A stretch of 32,071 nucleotides of DNA from Candidatus Daviesbacteria bacterium (GTDB lineage: Bacteria > Patescibacteriota > Microgenomatia > Daviesbacterales > UBA10151). The position numbers and the translations under genes were made by a program. The stretch is from NCBI GenBank assembly GCA_016176415.1, contig JACOXH010000002.1, positions 1-32,071 of the forward strand. Direction: 5' to 3'. The first letter of the stretch is position 1; every line of letters starts with the position of its first letter. Below are positions 16,330 to 25,146 of the stretch, piece by piece. The notes under the pieces are model-generated. The model did no database searches. It worked only from the letters and a program-made list of their open reading frames with translations, and was not told the DNA's origin.

Positions 16330-17320
16330 ACCAAATGTGGGAGTAGTGGCGGTGCCTGATTCTCGTCTCTCGTTGCTCGCAGAGCTCGTTGCTCGTGAAG
16401 AGAAGATGGATCAATTGCCTCCAATTGTACCGGCAGTGGTGGAGTTTGTGGATATTGCAGGATTGGTAAAAGGTGCGTCAACTGGAGCAGGATTGGGTAA
16501 CCAGTTTTTATCACACGTTAGGGAAGTTGATGCCATAGTTCATGTTTTAAGGGATTTTAATGATCCAAATATTATCAGGGAAGGATCAGAAAATCCTGAT
16601 GCTGATAAATTAACTATTGAGACAGAGTTAGGGTTGGCAGATTTACAGACTATTGAAAAATTAATTCCTGCCCAAGAGGCTCAAGTCAGAGCCAGTAAAG
16701 ATGTTTTAGAGAGCGAGAAGTTAGAGATTCTGAAACAAGTGCAGAATGATTTAAATGAAGGAAGGGTTTTGGGAAAATATAGTATTGGTGACGAGAGGGT
16801 AAAGGATTGGTTCGAACATTTGCCACTGCTTTCTATAAAGCCTGTGCTGTATGTTTACAATGTGAGTGAAGAAGAGTACTCAAACAAGTTGAGAGATTCT
16901 TCGGCTTCGCCTCAGAATGACAAGGTTGTAGTAATTAGTGCAAAAGTAGAAGAGGAATTGGCTGATCTAAATGATGAGGAAAGAAAAGAATATTTAAAAG
17001 AATTAGGGATAGAAGAAACAGGTTTGGAGAGATTAATTAAGAAAACCTACTCTCTTTTGGGACTGATGTCCTTTTTAACTGCAGGTAAAAAAGAAGTTAA
17101 AGCATGGACTATTAAAAAGGGAACAAAAGCCCCACAAGCAGCAGGGGTAATTCATACTGATTTTGAGAAAAAATTCATCAGGGCAGAAGCAGTATCTTTT
17201 GATAAATTAATTGAGGCAGGATCAATGTCAGGAGCAAAACAAAAAGGCTGGGTCAGAACAGAAGGGAAGGATTATATTATGCAGGAAGGTGATGTAGTTG
17301 AATTTTTAATAGGGAGTTAA
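16214..17320 (+). CDS. ychF: Redox-regulated ATPase/GTPase YchF (OBG family)
   Basis: [69 protein letters not shown] and a C-terminal TGS-like region. Start at ATG 16214 by homology with the orphan starts. Confidence 0.95.
   Translation: [368 protein letters not shown]
16894..16924 (+). repeat. Half-unit of the TTGTCATTCTGA repeat inside ychF
   Basis: AGATTCTTCGGCTTCGCCTCAGAATGACAAG, related to the units at 25463..25549 and 26831..26899. Confidence 0.75.
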
Positions 17321-18427
17321 CTATTTTCTAATATGGCTAAGTCTCAGATTATGAAGCATGCGCATTAAGAATATTGTTGTTCTGAATCCAAAACCTTTAT
17401 CTTTGAATTGTTCTTTAACGGGTTGTCTTCCTAGTAGTTGATTTATATTTCCGCGTATGGGGACGTCTTCGTACCAAATTCCATAAAGCGCGGATATAAT
17501 AGGGTATTGGTCTTCTTCGCCTCTAATGAGATCTTTAGCTGTTTGTAAAGCATAGTAACCTTCTAGAGTTTTTGCAGCTAAAATTTTCTGAACAGACCAT
17601 CCCTCAACAATTCTTTCTCCTGCCCAATGATTTCTGGTATTTCCTCCATAACAGGATAAAGAAAAGTCTCCGCATCCTGCCAACCCAATAAAGGTTGATT
17701 CATGGCCTTTTAAGGGGGTATTTCTGATGGTGGTGCCTATGGCTGTAATTTCTCCTAAGGCTCTGGTTAAGTAAAAAGCTTTCGTTGAACTTGCTACTTT
17801 AAATCCGTCAGCCATACCCGCCCCTAAAGCCAACACATTTTTTAGTGCAGCTGCGATTTCAACACCAACCACATCATCTGATGTGTAGACATTGAAACTT
17901 TTCGAATTGAGTCTTTTCTGAAGCCTATTCCCGGTACTTTTATTGTAAGCTGCTAAAGTAGCGCCTGCCAATTCTCCTTCGGCTACTTCCTGGGCTTGAT
18001 TAGGTCCTGATAGTACGGCGATATGATCAATGCGCGAAGAGTCTGTCTGAAGTATTATTTCAGACATCCTAAGATGTGTTATTTGTTCTAAGCCTTTTGA
18101 TAGGATCAGGATATCGGTTTTATTTTTTACACTTGTTTTAACCGTATTCCAAAACTCACGAAAATGTATCGAGGGGGGTCCTAAAGCAACCAGTTCTGCT
18201 CCATCTATCCATGTTTTTACGTCAGTAAATCCCTTTACATTGGGAGACATTTCTATTCCCGGTAATCTTGGAGTTTGATGTTTGCTCTGAAAATATTCTA
18301 AATCAAGAGGATTCCTGAAAAAGAGACGCACATTATGATTTCTTTCTGCCATAACTTTGGTAAATGCAGAAGGCCATGCTCCGGCAGGCCCTACGGCAAT
18401 AGTTATTTTTTCTTTATCCTTAAACAT
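17321..18427 (-). CDS. gpsA: NAD(P)H-dependent glycerol-3-phosphate dehydrogenase
   Basis: ITIAVGPAGAWPSAFTKVMAERNHNVRLFFRNP; LSGPNQAQEVAEGELAGATLAA; VVGVEIAAALKNVLALGAGMADG; FIGLAGCGDFSLSCYGGNTRNHWAGE. Start placed at the ATG at 18427, next to a TATAAT. Confidence 0.9.
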   Translation of the reverse strand: MFKDKEKITIAVGPAGAWPSAFTKVMAERNHNVRLFFRNPLDLEYFQSKHQTPRLPGIEMSPNVKGFTDVKTWIDGAELVALGPPSIHFREFWNTVKTSVKNKTDILILSKGLEQITHLRMSEIILQTDSSRIDHIAVLSGPNQAQEVAEGELAGATLAAYNKSTGNRLQKRLNSKSFNVYTSDDVVGVEIAAALKNVLALGAGMADGFKVASSTKAFYLTRALGEITAIGTTIRNTPLKGHESTFIGLAGCGDFSLSCYGGNTRNHWAGERIVEGWSVQKILAAKTLEGYYALQTAKDLIRGEEDQYPIISALYGIWYEDVPIRGNINQLLGRQPVKEQFKDKGFGFRTTIFLMRMLHNLRLSHIRK

Positions 18428-18506
18428 AGCGAGGATTATAGATGCTATTTTTATGATAATCAAATAAAATTGAACCCAAAAATATTTTCTGTTACAATCC
18501 ATTGCT

Positions 18507-19442
18507 ATGTTAGAAAGATTTGATTTGACTAAAAGGCTTGATGTTTGTACTGACTTTAAAGTGGTGCCAGGGTTTGATGAGGAGTTTAAAGAAAGAGTTA
18601 GAGAAGCAGATCCAATTGTGGTATTTACCCACCAGACGCATGCTGATGGAGTTTTAGCCAGTGTGGTTTCAGCACACCTCTTAGACTTAATTAAAGAAAG
18701 TGGCAGAGAACCTCAGATAAAGGGGTTTGCTTTAACTGTAGCAAGTTCTTTAGTTAAAGGTCGTCAAAGTAGGGTTTTACAAGGATTTTATTATCCAATA
18801 AGTTATTTAATGTCAAGAAAAGGCTTAAAAACGATTTCGTACACAAGAAAAGCAGATGAAGATGAATATGGAATGAGTCGTGAGGGTAATCAAAACGAGA
18901 TAGGAGTACTTAAGCAGGCACTACAACGCGGATACAAATTGGCAGTTTTTGCAGAAGGAACTGTTCAAGCAGGCCGCCATAGACCCGGCAATAATCCGGA
19001 AAATATTTTCGGTATGCAAGAAGTTAAAAATGCAACACTTATTAATGCTGCCAGATTAACCAAAGAAGAAAGCGGCGGAAGACCTATTGTTTATATAACA
19101 GTAGGTTTACACGGAGGGTTTAGAATACAAAGTCCTAATAAAGAAAAACTTGGTCCTACTAAAGAAGGCTTAGCTACTTTATTTGGGGTTCCGGAGTGGT
19201 TAATTCCTCATGTGAAAGGTGAAGCAACAGTTGGGGGTATAATTCCAGAAAGTGTATTAGAAGCAAGATTTGGCGCGAATTGGATAAAAAAAGGAAGAGA
19301 TAAAAATAGCAAATCTAATGGAATGAATAGGGAGCTTGTAGGAGCAGTAAATAGGTTTATTATGGAGGATGCAGCTAGATTTGTACCCCTTCATGCCAGA
19401 GGGTTTTATGCTGCAGCAGTAAAAGAGGCAGTTCCGGTATAA
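18507..19442 (+). CDS. PlsC-like 1-acyl-glycerol-3-phosphate acyltransferase family protein
   Basis: HQTHAD (Hx4D) and LAVFAEGTVQAGRHRPG (EGT motif); divergent from gpsA. Confidence 0.6.
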   Translation: MLERFDLTKRLDVCTDFKVVPGFDEEFKERVREADPIVVFTHQTHADGVLASVVSAHLLDLIKESGREPQIKGFALTVASSLVKGRQSRVLQGFYYPISYLMSRKGLKTISYTRKADEDEYGMSREGNQNEIGVLKQALQRGYKLAVFAEGTVQAGRHRPGNNPENIFGMQEVKNATLINAARLTKEESGGRPIVYITVGLHGGFRIQSPNKEKLGPTKEGLATLFGVPEWLIPHVKGEATVGGIIPESVLEARFGANWIKKGRDKNSKSNGMNRELVGAVNRFIMEDAARFVPLHARGFYAAAVKEAVPV

Positions 19443-19484
19443 ACTATTGAACTTTTGATTTCTTCCTAGTACAATACCAAACAA

Positions 19485-19766
19485 ATGAATTCATATTATT
19501 TAACTTTAGTATTAAAACCTGATGTAGAGGAAAAAGAGCGCAAGGCTCTTTTGGATTCTATTGGTAAAAAAATTACTGGTAGTGAAGGTAAGATTACAAA
19601 AGAAGATATGTGGGGAGTAAGACCACTTTCTTATACTATTAAAAAACAAACTTCAGGCTTTTATGCTCATTTCGAAATTGAGGCTGACCCTAAAGATGCA
19701 AAAGGTATTGACAAAACATTGAAAACAGAAGAAGATGTGTTACGGTATTTACTAATAAGACGTTAG
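19485..19766 (+). CDS. rpsF: 30S ribosomal protein S6
   Basis: ORF; YYLTLVLKPDVEEKERKALLDSIGKKI...WGVRPLSYTIKKQTSGFYAHFEIE; followed by ssb and rpsR. Confidence 0.93.
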   Translation: MNSYYLTLVLKPDVEEKERKALLDSIGKKITGSEGKITKEDMWGVRPLSYTIKKQTSGFYAHFEIEADPKDAKGIDKTLKTEEDVLRYLLIRR

Positions 19767-19875
19767 ATGTTAGAAGTGGGAAGCTAGATATTGAAGTTAG
19801 AAGTTTGAGGTTTGATAGTCTAACTTCTAATCTCTAATTTCAAATTCCAGTTTCCAGCATCCAATGTCTAATATC
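19763..19875. repeat. Long imperfect inverted repeat in the rpsF-ssb gap
   Basis: Left arm TTAGATGTTAGAAGTGGGAAGCTAGATATTGAAGTTAGAAGTTTGAGGTTTGA against right arm TCTAACTTCTAATCTCTAATTTCAAATTCCAGTTTCCAGCATCCAATGTCTAATATC (reverse complementary with mismatches). Confidence 0.65.
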
Positions 19876-19880
19876 AAAAT

Positions 19881-20405
19881 ATGGCATCAAGATCCTGGAA
19901 CAGAGTAGAACTAATAGGTAATTTAACCCGCGACCCCGAACTCAGATATACTCCAAATGGCGCTGCAGTGGTAACTTTCGGAATAGCTACCAACAGAACT
20001 TATGTCACAGAAGGTGAAAGAAAAGAAGAAGTAGATTTCCACAAATTAGTAGCCTGGAATAAGTTAGCAGAACTTTGTAATCAATTACTAAAAAAAGGAA
20101 ACAGGGTATTTGTGTCCGGAAGATTGCAGACAAGAAGTTGGGAAGGCCAGGATGGTCAGCAAAGGCAAACCACGGAGATTGTGATAGAAGATATGATTTT
20201 GCTTACTCCCAAAACAGGTGGGGAATGGGTAGGAGCTGAAGAAAGAGTCAAAGAGTCAGAAGAGTCAAAGGTAGAAAAGAAAGAAGAAACAGAAGAATTA
20301 CCTGGGGAAAAAGAAGAAGTAAAAGAAGCGGAAGAAAAGACGGAACCTGAAGCAACAGAAGAGAAGCCTCCAAAAGAAGACGTTAGTGATGATCTTCCCT
20401 TCTAA
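19881..20405 (+). CDS. ssb: Single-stranded DNA-binding protein
   Basis: SWNRVELIGNLTRDPELRYTPNGAAVVTFGIATNR...; acidic tail DVSDDLPF. Confidence 0.95.
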   Translation: MASRSWNRVELIGNLTRDPELRYTPNGAAVVTFGIATNRTYVTEGERKEEVDFHKLVAWNKLAELCNQLLKKGNRVFVSGRLQTRSWEGQDGQQRQTTEIVIEDMILLTPKTGGEWVGAEERVKESEESKVEKKEETEELPGEKEEVKEAEEKTEPEATEEKPPKEDVSDDLPF

Positions 20406-20453
20406 TACCAAACTATTGCTCGCAAAGTTGATTTAATATATAATCCAAAGATT

Positions 20454-20828
20454 ATGGCAGAGAAAAAGATTACCAGAAAAGTGATATCTCCTTCAGGGGG
20501 CACCTCCGGTGTGAAGAAGGATGATGTGGTGAGTAAAAAAGCTCCTGTAGGGGCCACCTCCGGTGTTAAAACAGAAACAGGTGAGGCAGAAATCGCAAAG
20601 GCTGGCAAAACCGAAGAGGGTAAAACGAAAAAAGTTTGCACCTTTTGCCAGAACAAAACTGTCCCGACTTATACAGATATCGCAGCTTTGCGCCGTTTTG
20701 TTACAGACAGGACTAAAATTGTGCCCCGCGCCAGAAGCGGTGTTTGTTCCAGACACCAAAGGGTAGTCACAAGAAATATAAAATATGCCAGACACCTGGC
20801 AATGTTTTCATTTACTCCCAAAGTGTAG
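20454..20828 (+). CDS. rpsR: 30S ribosomal protein S18 with long N-terminal extension
   Basis: KKVCTFCQNKTVPTYTDIAALRRFVTDRTKIVPRARSGVCSRHQRVVTRNIKYARHLAMFSFTPKV. Confidence 0.93.
   Translation: MAEKKITRKVISPSGGTSGVKKDDVVSKKAPVGATSGVKTETGEAEIAKAGKTEEGKTKKVCTFCQNKTVPTYTDIAALRRFVTDRTKIVPRARSGVCSRHQRVVTRNIKYARHLAMFSFTPKV
20494..20569 (+). repeat. Two-copy palindromic repeat in the rpsR 5' region
   Basis: AGGGGGCACCTCCGGTGTGAAGA and AGGGGCCACCTCCGGTGTTAAAA, encoding GGTSGVK and GATSGVK. Confidence 0.7.
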
Positions 20829-20851
20829 GTGGTCGTGGTACACTAGATCAT

Positions 20852-21517
20852 ATGGTCAGACCTGCCGGACTGTTTGACATTTTTGATAATCTTGATCAAA
20901 TTTCCATTGAGGCAATAGCAAGCAATCTCAAACCTGTGCCGCAGCTAACTGCTTTGGAAAATTATTTAGCCAACAGGATTTTATACCCTCAGACAATGGC
21001 GCAAACCCAATACGATATGAAGGTTGATTTGGCGATACTGCGCGAGGCTTTAAAAATTAACGGCCCCCGGCAACCTCAAAAAAATAATGCGCTGCTTGGC
21101 GGCAATCCCTTTTTAAATACGACCTTGAGGAAAATACTGATACCTGCACACTTTTTAGACTACGTGCCCAATTTGGCTGTTTTAACGGAAGTTTTTACGG
21201 AAGCGTTTTTAATTAACCGTAAAAAAGAAGATTGGTTTTCAGATGTCTGGGCTGTAGCTGTTACAGACGGCAGCGAAGAGGTGGTAGGCACTGTTTTACT
21301 TCCTCAATTTAACAATATGCAGGCGGCTATGAATTTAAGGCTGGGGAATAAAAATTACCAGCTTAAAGCCGGTAATTTAATTCAGATACCCTGTCCTAAA
21401 GACAGATGTGAAATTGCTTATAAGTTGCAAAACGGGCAATGTTTGGGCAAACAGGAATCAGCCATAGAAGTTTATGGAGGAAAATTAGGCATAATTGTAA
21501 TGGGGAGACAGAGTTGA
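20852..21517 (+). CDS. Hypothetical protein
   Basis: ORF; ATG at 20852 (MVRPAGLFDIFDNLDQISIEAIASNL) next to the -10-like TACACT. Confidence 0.6.
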   Translation: MVRPAGLFDIFDNLDQISIEAIASNLKPVPQLTALENYLANRILYPQTMAQTQYDMKVDLAILREALKINGPRQPQKNNALLGGNPFLNTTLRKILIPAHFLDYVPNLAVLTEVFTEAFLINRKKEDWFSDVWAVAVTDGSEEVVGTVLLPQFNNMQAAMNLRLGNKNYQLKAGNLIQIPCPKDRCEIAYKLQNGQCLGKQESAIEVYGGKLGIIVMGRQS

Positions 21518-22659
21518 AACAATTTGTTCCGGCCAGAATACGGATTCAAAAAGATGTAATTATCCGCGTAGTCAGGGTTTTAAAAGGAAGAGGCTCTGTT
21601 AATGTAAGGGTGGGTCAGCAGGTCAGCCCTGAAGAAATAATCGGCACCGGTACAACAATGGCAGGATTCAGGACTTTAAATGTGGCAACGCTGCTGGGTA
21701 TTTCAGCAAAAGATATTCAAAAATATTTAAAAATTAAACTGGGGCAAAAAATATACAAAGGAGAATTGATTGCTTATAAAAGATCAGGGTTTTTATCAGG
21801 AGAAAAAGTAGTTACGTCTCCCGCGGACGGAGTGGCGGATTTTTTAAATGAAAAAAGCGGAGAATTAAAGATCAGCTTTCTGCCAAAAAAGAATGATTTG
21901 CCTGCCGGTGTTTACGGGATTGTTGAAAAAGCAGATTACCAGCGGGGACAGGTTATTATCCGGGCACAAGCCAGCCGCATTCACGGGGTATTGGGTTCAG
22001 GAAGGCCGAGGGACGGAATTTTAAAATTTTTAAGCAGAAAAGACGAGCTGATAAACAAGGACAGGATCAGGCCTGAATATGACGGACAGGTGTTGGTCGG
22101 AGGCAGTTTGTTTTTTAAAGATGCTATTTCTTCCTGTATTTCTTCAGGAGTAAGCGGGATTATTACCGGTGGAATAAATGCAGAGGATTTTAGAGGGATG
22201 ATAGGAGGGAGGTTGGTTTTTCCTCAAAAAATTGAATGTGACGTAGGTATTTCTGTTGTAGTTTGTGAAGGATTCGGATCGGTGGCGACGGGGGATGATA
22301 TTTTTGAAACCCTCCAGCAATATGAAGGTAAATTTGTATTCCTGGACGGTAATAATGCTTTAGTTAATTTGCCGTCTTTTTCTTCATCAAGTTTAATTAA
22401 AGTAAAAAATACTCAACTTCCGGAGTTCCAAAACCTACCGGCAGATAATTTCGAAAGATCAAAAAATTTGACAGAACTTCAACAAGGAATGAAAGTGAGG
22501 GTAGTAGGTAATGCATATTTTGGAGAACAGGGAAAGTTGGTGGCTTTGGATAACACACCTACTCTTTTGCCCTCAGGTGTCAAGGCTTCTCTTGCTACAA
22601 TTGAAACTTCACGGAGAAAACTTCAGGTACCGGTTGCCAACCTAGAAGTAATAGTGTAA
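21514..22659 (+). CDS. Hypothetical protein, possibly with biotinyl/lipoyl-like N-terminal segments
   Basis: TTG start at 21514 overlapping the previous stop; VRVGQQVSPEEIIGTGTTMAGFRTL...KKIYKGELIAYKR. Confidence 0.55.
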   Translation: MKQFVPARIRIQKDVIIRVVRVLKGRGSVNVRVGQQVSPEEIIGTGTTMAGFRTLNVATLLGISAKDIQKYLKIKLGQKIYKGELIAYKRSGFLSGEKVVTSPADGVADFLNEKSGELKISFLPKKNDLPAGVYGIVEKADYQRGQVIIRAQASRIHGVLGSGRPRDGILKFLSRKDELINKDRIRPEYDGQVLVGGSLFFKDAISSCISSGVSGIITGGINAEDFRGMIGGRLVFPQKIECDVGISVVVCEGFGSVATGDDIFETLQQYEGKFVFLDGNNALVNLPSFSSSSLIKVKNTQLPEFQNLPADNFERSKNLTELQQGMKVRVVGNAYFGEQGKLVALDNTPTLLPSGVKASLATIETSRRKLQVPVANLEVIV

Positions 22660-22670
22660 AGTTTACCATC

Positions 22671-23918
22671 ATGCGTGACTTCTTTAAAAACTTCAATGCA
22701 AAGATTATTTTAATGGTTTTACTGGCGTTTCTTTTAGGCTGGCAGTTGGGCCACCGTGATATACAACTTAAGCTTGCAGGCTACAGACCGACAGTTTCCG
22801 TAATTAATAAAGAACCGCCTGAAAATATAAATATAGATTTTAAATTATTTTGGGATACATGGGAGTTGGTTTCCAGGTCGTATTTGGATAAAAGAGCAAT
22901 TAATCCCAATAAGTTATTCTACGGAGCCATTTCCGGCATGGTTGCAGCACTGGGCGATCCTTATACGGTGTTTTTACCTCCTGAGCAGCAAAAGTTTTCC
23001 AAGGAAGAACTTAACGGGTCTTTTGAAGGCGTGGGAATACAGTTAGGTTTTAATAAAGAAAAAAGATTAGTGGTGGTTGCTCCGCTTTCAGGCACGCCTG
23101 CGCAAAAGGCCGGTCTTTTGGCCAGTGATCAAATTGTCAAAATTGGAGACAAAGATACTACCAATATCACACTGCCTGAAGCGGTAAGTTTGATCCGTGG
23201 AGCAAGAGGAACACAAGTTACACTGACTATTTTCAGGGAAGGAGATACGGATACGAAAGAAGTAACTTTAACAAGGGATACTATTATTGTCAGAAGTGTT
23301 GAAGTTGAATACAAAAATACCCAGTCAGGCAAAAAAGTGGCAGTAGTAAAGTTATCACGGTTTGGAGAAAGAACGCAGGATGAGTGGAATGAGGTGGTAA
23401 ATGAGCTGCTTGCAGCAAATTCTGATGCTGTAGTTTTGGATGTAAGAAATAATCCCGGAGGATTTTTGGAAGGGGCTGTATTTGTGGGTTCGGAATTTTT
23501 GGAAGGAGGAGATGTGGTTTTACAGGAAAACAGCGAAGGGGAACAAATTGCTTTTAAGGTAAATAGAATTGGGAAATTGACCAAAATACCAATGAATGTT
23601 TTAATTAATAAAGGGTCAGCTTCTGCTTCTGAAATTGTAGCAGGAGCATTACAGGACAGAGGAAGAGCAAAATTGATTGGTGAAAAATCATTTGGCAAGG
23701 GTACTATTCAGGAAGCGCAGGATTTGGAAGAGGGAACAGGAATACACATTACTGTGGCAAAGTGGTTAACACCAAACGGAAGATGGGTTAATGAAATACA
23801 GGGTTTGGATCCTGATGTAAAAGTAGAAGCAGATAAGGCAAGCTTGCCTTCTGATGAAGGTAGAGAGGATCAGAGTAAGGATCCACAGTTGGAAAAAGCT
23901 ATAGAATTGTTTAATTAA
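22671..23918 (+). CDS. C-terminal processing protease, S41 family with PDZ domain
   Basis: GDPYTVFLPPEQQKFSKEELNGSFEGVGIQLG; PDZ; NKGSASASEIVAGALQDRGRAKLIGEKSFGKGTIQ. Confidence 0.92.
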   Translation: MRDFFKNFNAKIILMVLLAFLLGWQLGHRDIQLKLAGYRPTVSVINKEPPENINIDFKLFWDTWELVSRSYLDKRAINPNKLFYGAISGMVAALGDPYTVFLPPEQQKFSKEELNGSFEGVGIQLGFNKEKRLVVVAPLSGTPAQKAGLLASDQIVKIGDKDTTNITLPEAVSLIRGARGTQVTLTIFREGDTDTKEVTLTRDTIIVRSVEVEYKNTQSGKKVAVVKLSRFGERTQDEWNEVVNELLAANSDAVVLDVRNNPGGFLEGAVFVGSEFLEGGDVVLQENSEGEQIAFKVNRIGKLTKIPMNVLINKGSASASEIVAGALQDRGRAKLIGEKSFGKGTIQEAQDLEEGTGIHITVAKWLTPNGRWVNEIQGLDPDVKVEADKASLPSDEGREDQSKDPQLEKAIELFN

Positions 23919-23952
23919 AGATTTTAATAACAGTAAAAGCCCAAAACAAAAA

Positions 23953-25077
23953 ATGGATTACTCAAAACTACCAAAGCTTAACTTAAAAGCCATGGCTGCA
24001 GCTATAGCGCTGGGGATTATAGTGGCTGTAGCGCTTTATCAGGCGCAAATCAGAGGTTTGATTCCTTCAGGTTTAAGTCAAAGACTACCTCAACCAGGTA
24101 TTTCTGAAACAAGGACTATTGTTTCTGAAGAAAATGCAGTAACTGCCGCTGTTGAAAAAACTTCACCAGGCGTTGTAGCAATAGGAGCCACACAGAGAGT
24201 GTTTAACCCTTTTGATCCTTTTTCCCTGCCACGCAGTCAAAGCAGCACTGTGGGAACAGGCTTTGTTGTGTCAAAAAAAGGAGTAATTGTTACTAATAAA
24301 CACGTAGTATCAGAAACAAATACCCGTTATACAGTGGTGACCAGAGACGGGAAAAAGTTTGAAATCCGTAAAATCTACCGTGATCCTATTTTAGATCTGG
24401 CAGTGGTGCAGGTTGATGGTGAAGATATGCAGACTTTGGAGCTGGGGGATTCTTCCAAAATAAAGGTAGGACAAACTGTTATTGCTATTGGAAATGCTTT
24501 GGGCAGATTCACCAATACTGTGACTACAGGAGTAGTATCGGGATTGGGTAGAAGGGTGGTGGCAGGAGACCCGTTTACAGGGGCAGAAACTTTAGATGAT
24601 TTGATTCAAACAGATGCTGCCATCAATCCCGGCAACTCAGGAGGCCCGCTTTTAAACTCTGCAGGACAGGTCATCGGTGTTAATGTAGCTACCACAGAAG
24701 GCGCTCAAAATATTGGTTTTGCAGTGCCGATTAATTCTGTTAAAAAAATTGTTGAGGAATTTGTACAAACAGGTTCAGTATCAAGACCATTTTTGGGAAT
24801 CAGGTACAGGTTTATTTCCAAAGACGTGGCTATTTTAAATGAAGTGCCTCAGGGAGCATTTATTCAGGAAGTGGTTATAGGCTCTTCAGCTGATAAAGCA
24901 GGAATAAAAGAAGGAGACATTATTACTAAAATGGATAATCAGGAAGTGGACAGTGAAGGGAAAATTTCTCAAACAATAGCAGGTAAAAGTATGGGAGACA
25001 GTTTGAATTTAACTGTCTGGAATGACGGCAAAGAAAGATCAATAAAAGCTACTTTGCAGGAGGCTCCAAGTCAATAA
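23953..25077 (+). CDS. HtrA/DegP-like trypsin-family serine protease with PDZ domain
   Basis: GTGFVVSKKGVIVTNKHVV, DLAVVQV, TDAAINPGNSGGPLLNSAGQVIGVN. Confidence 0.93.
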   Translation: MDYSKLPKLNLKAMAAAIALGIIVAVALYQAQIRGLIPSGLSQRLPQPGISETRTIVSEENAVTAAVEKTSPGVVAIGATQRVFNPFDPFSLPRSQSSTVGTGFVVSKKGVIVTNKHVVSETNTRYTVVTRDGKKFEIRKIYRDPILDLAVVQVDGEDMQTLELGDSSKIKVGQTVIAIGNALGRFTNTVTTGVVSGLGRRVVAGDPFTGAETLDDLIQTDAAINPGNSGGPLLNSAGQVIGVNVATTEGAQNIGFAVPINSVKKIVEEFVQTGSVSRPFLGIRYRFISKDVAILNEVPQGAFIQEVVIGSSADKAGIKEGDIITKMDNQEVDSEGKISQTIAGKSMGDSLNLTVWNDGKERSIKATLQEAPSQ

Positions 25078-25146
25078 CGAATATGAATAAACAAGAACTT
25101 GAGAATGCAAGGATGTGTCCATACAAATTGGAACCTCGAGTACGGG

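Noticed and set aside
20220-20370. Glu/Lys-rich repeats in the ssb tail
   Set aside because: Ordinary disordered acidic SSB linker ending in the canonical DDLPF tip.
20402-20850. Absence of rplI (L9) next to rpsF-ssb-rpsR
   Set aside because: L9 loss is known in some CPR groups and cannot be concluded from one window.
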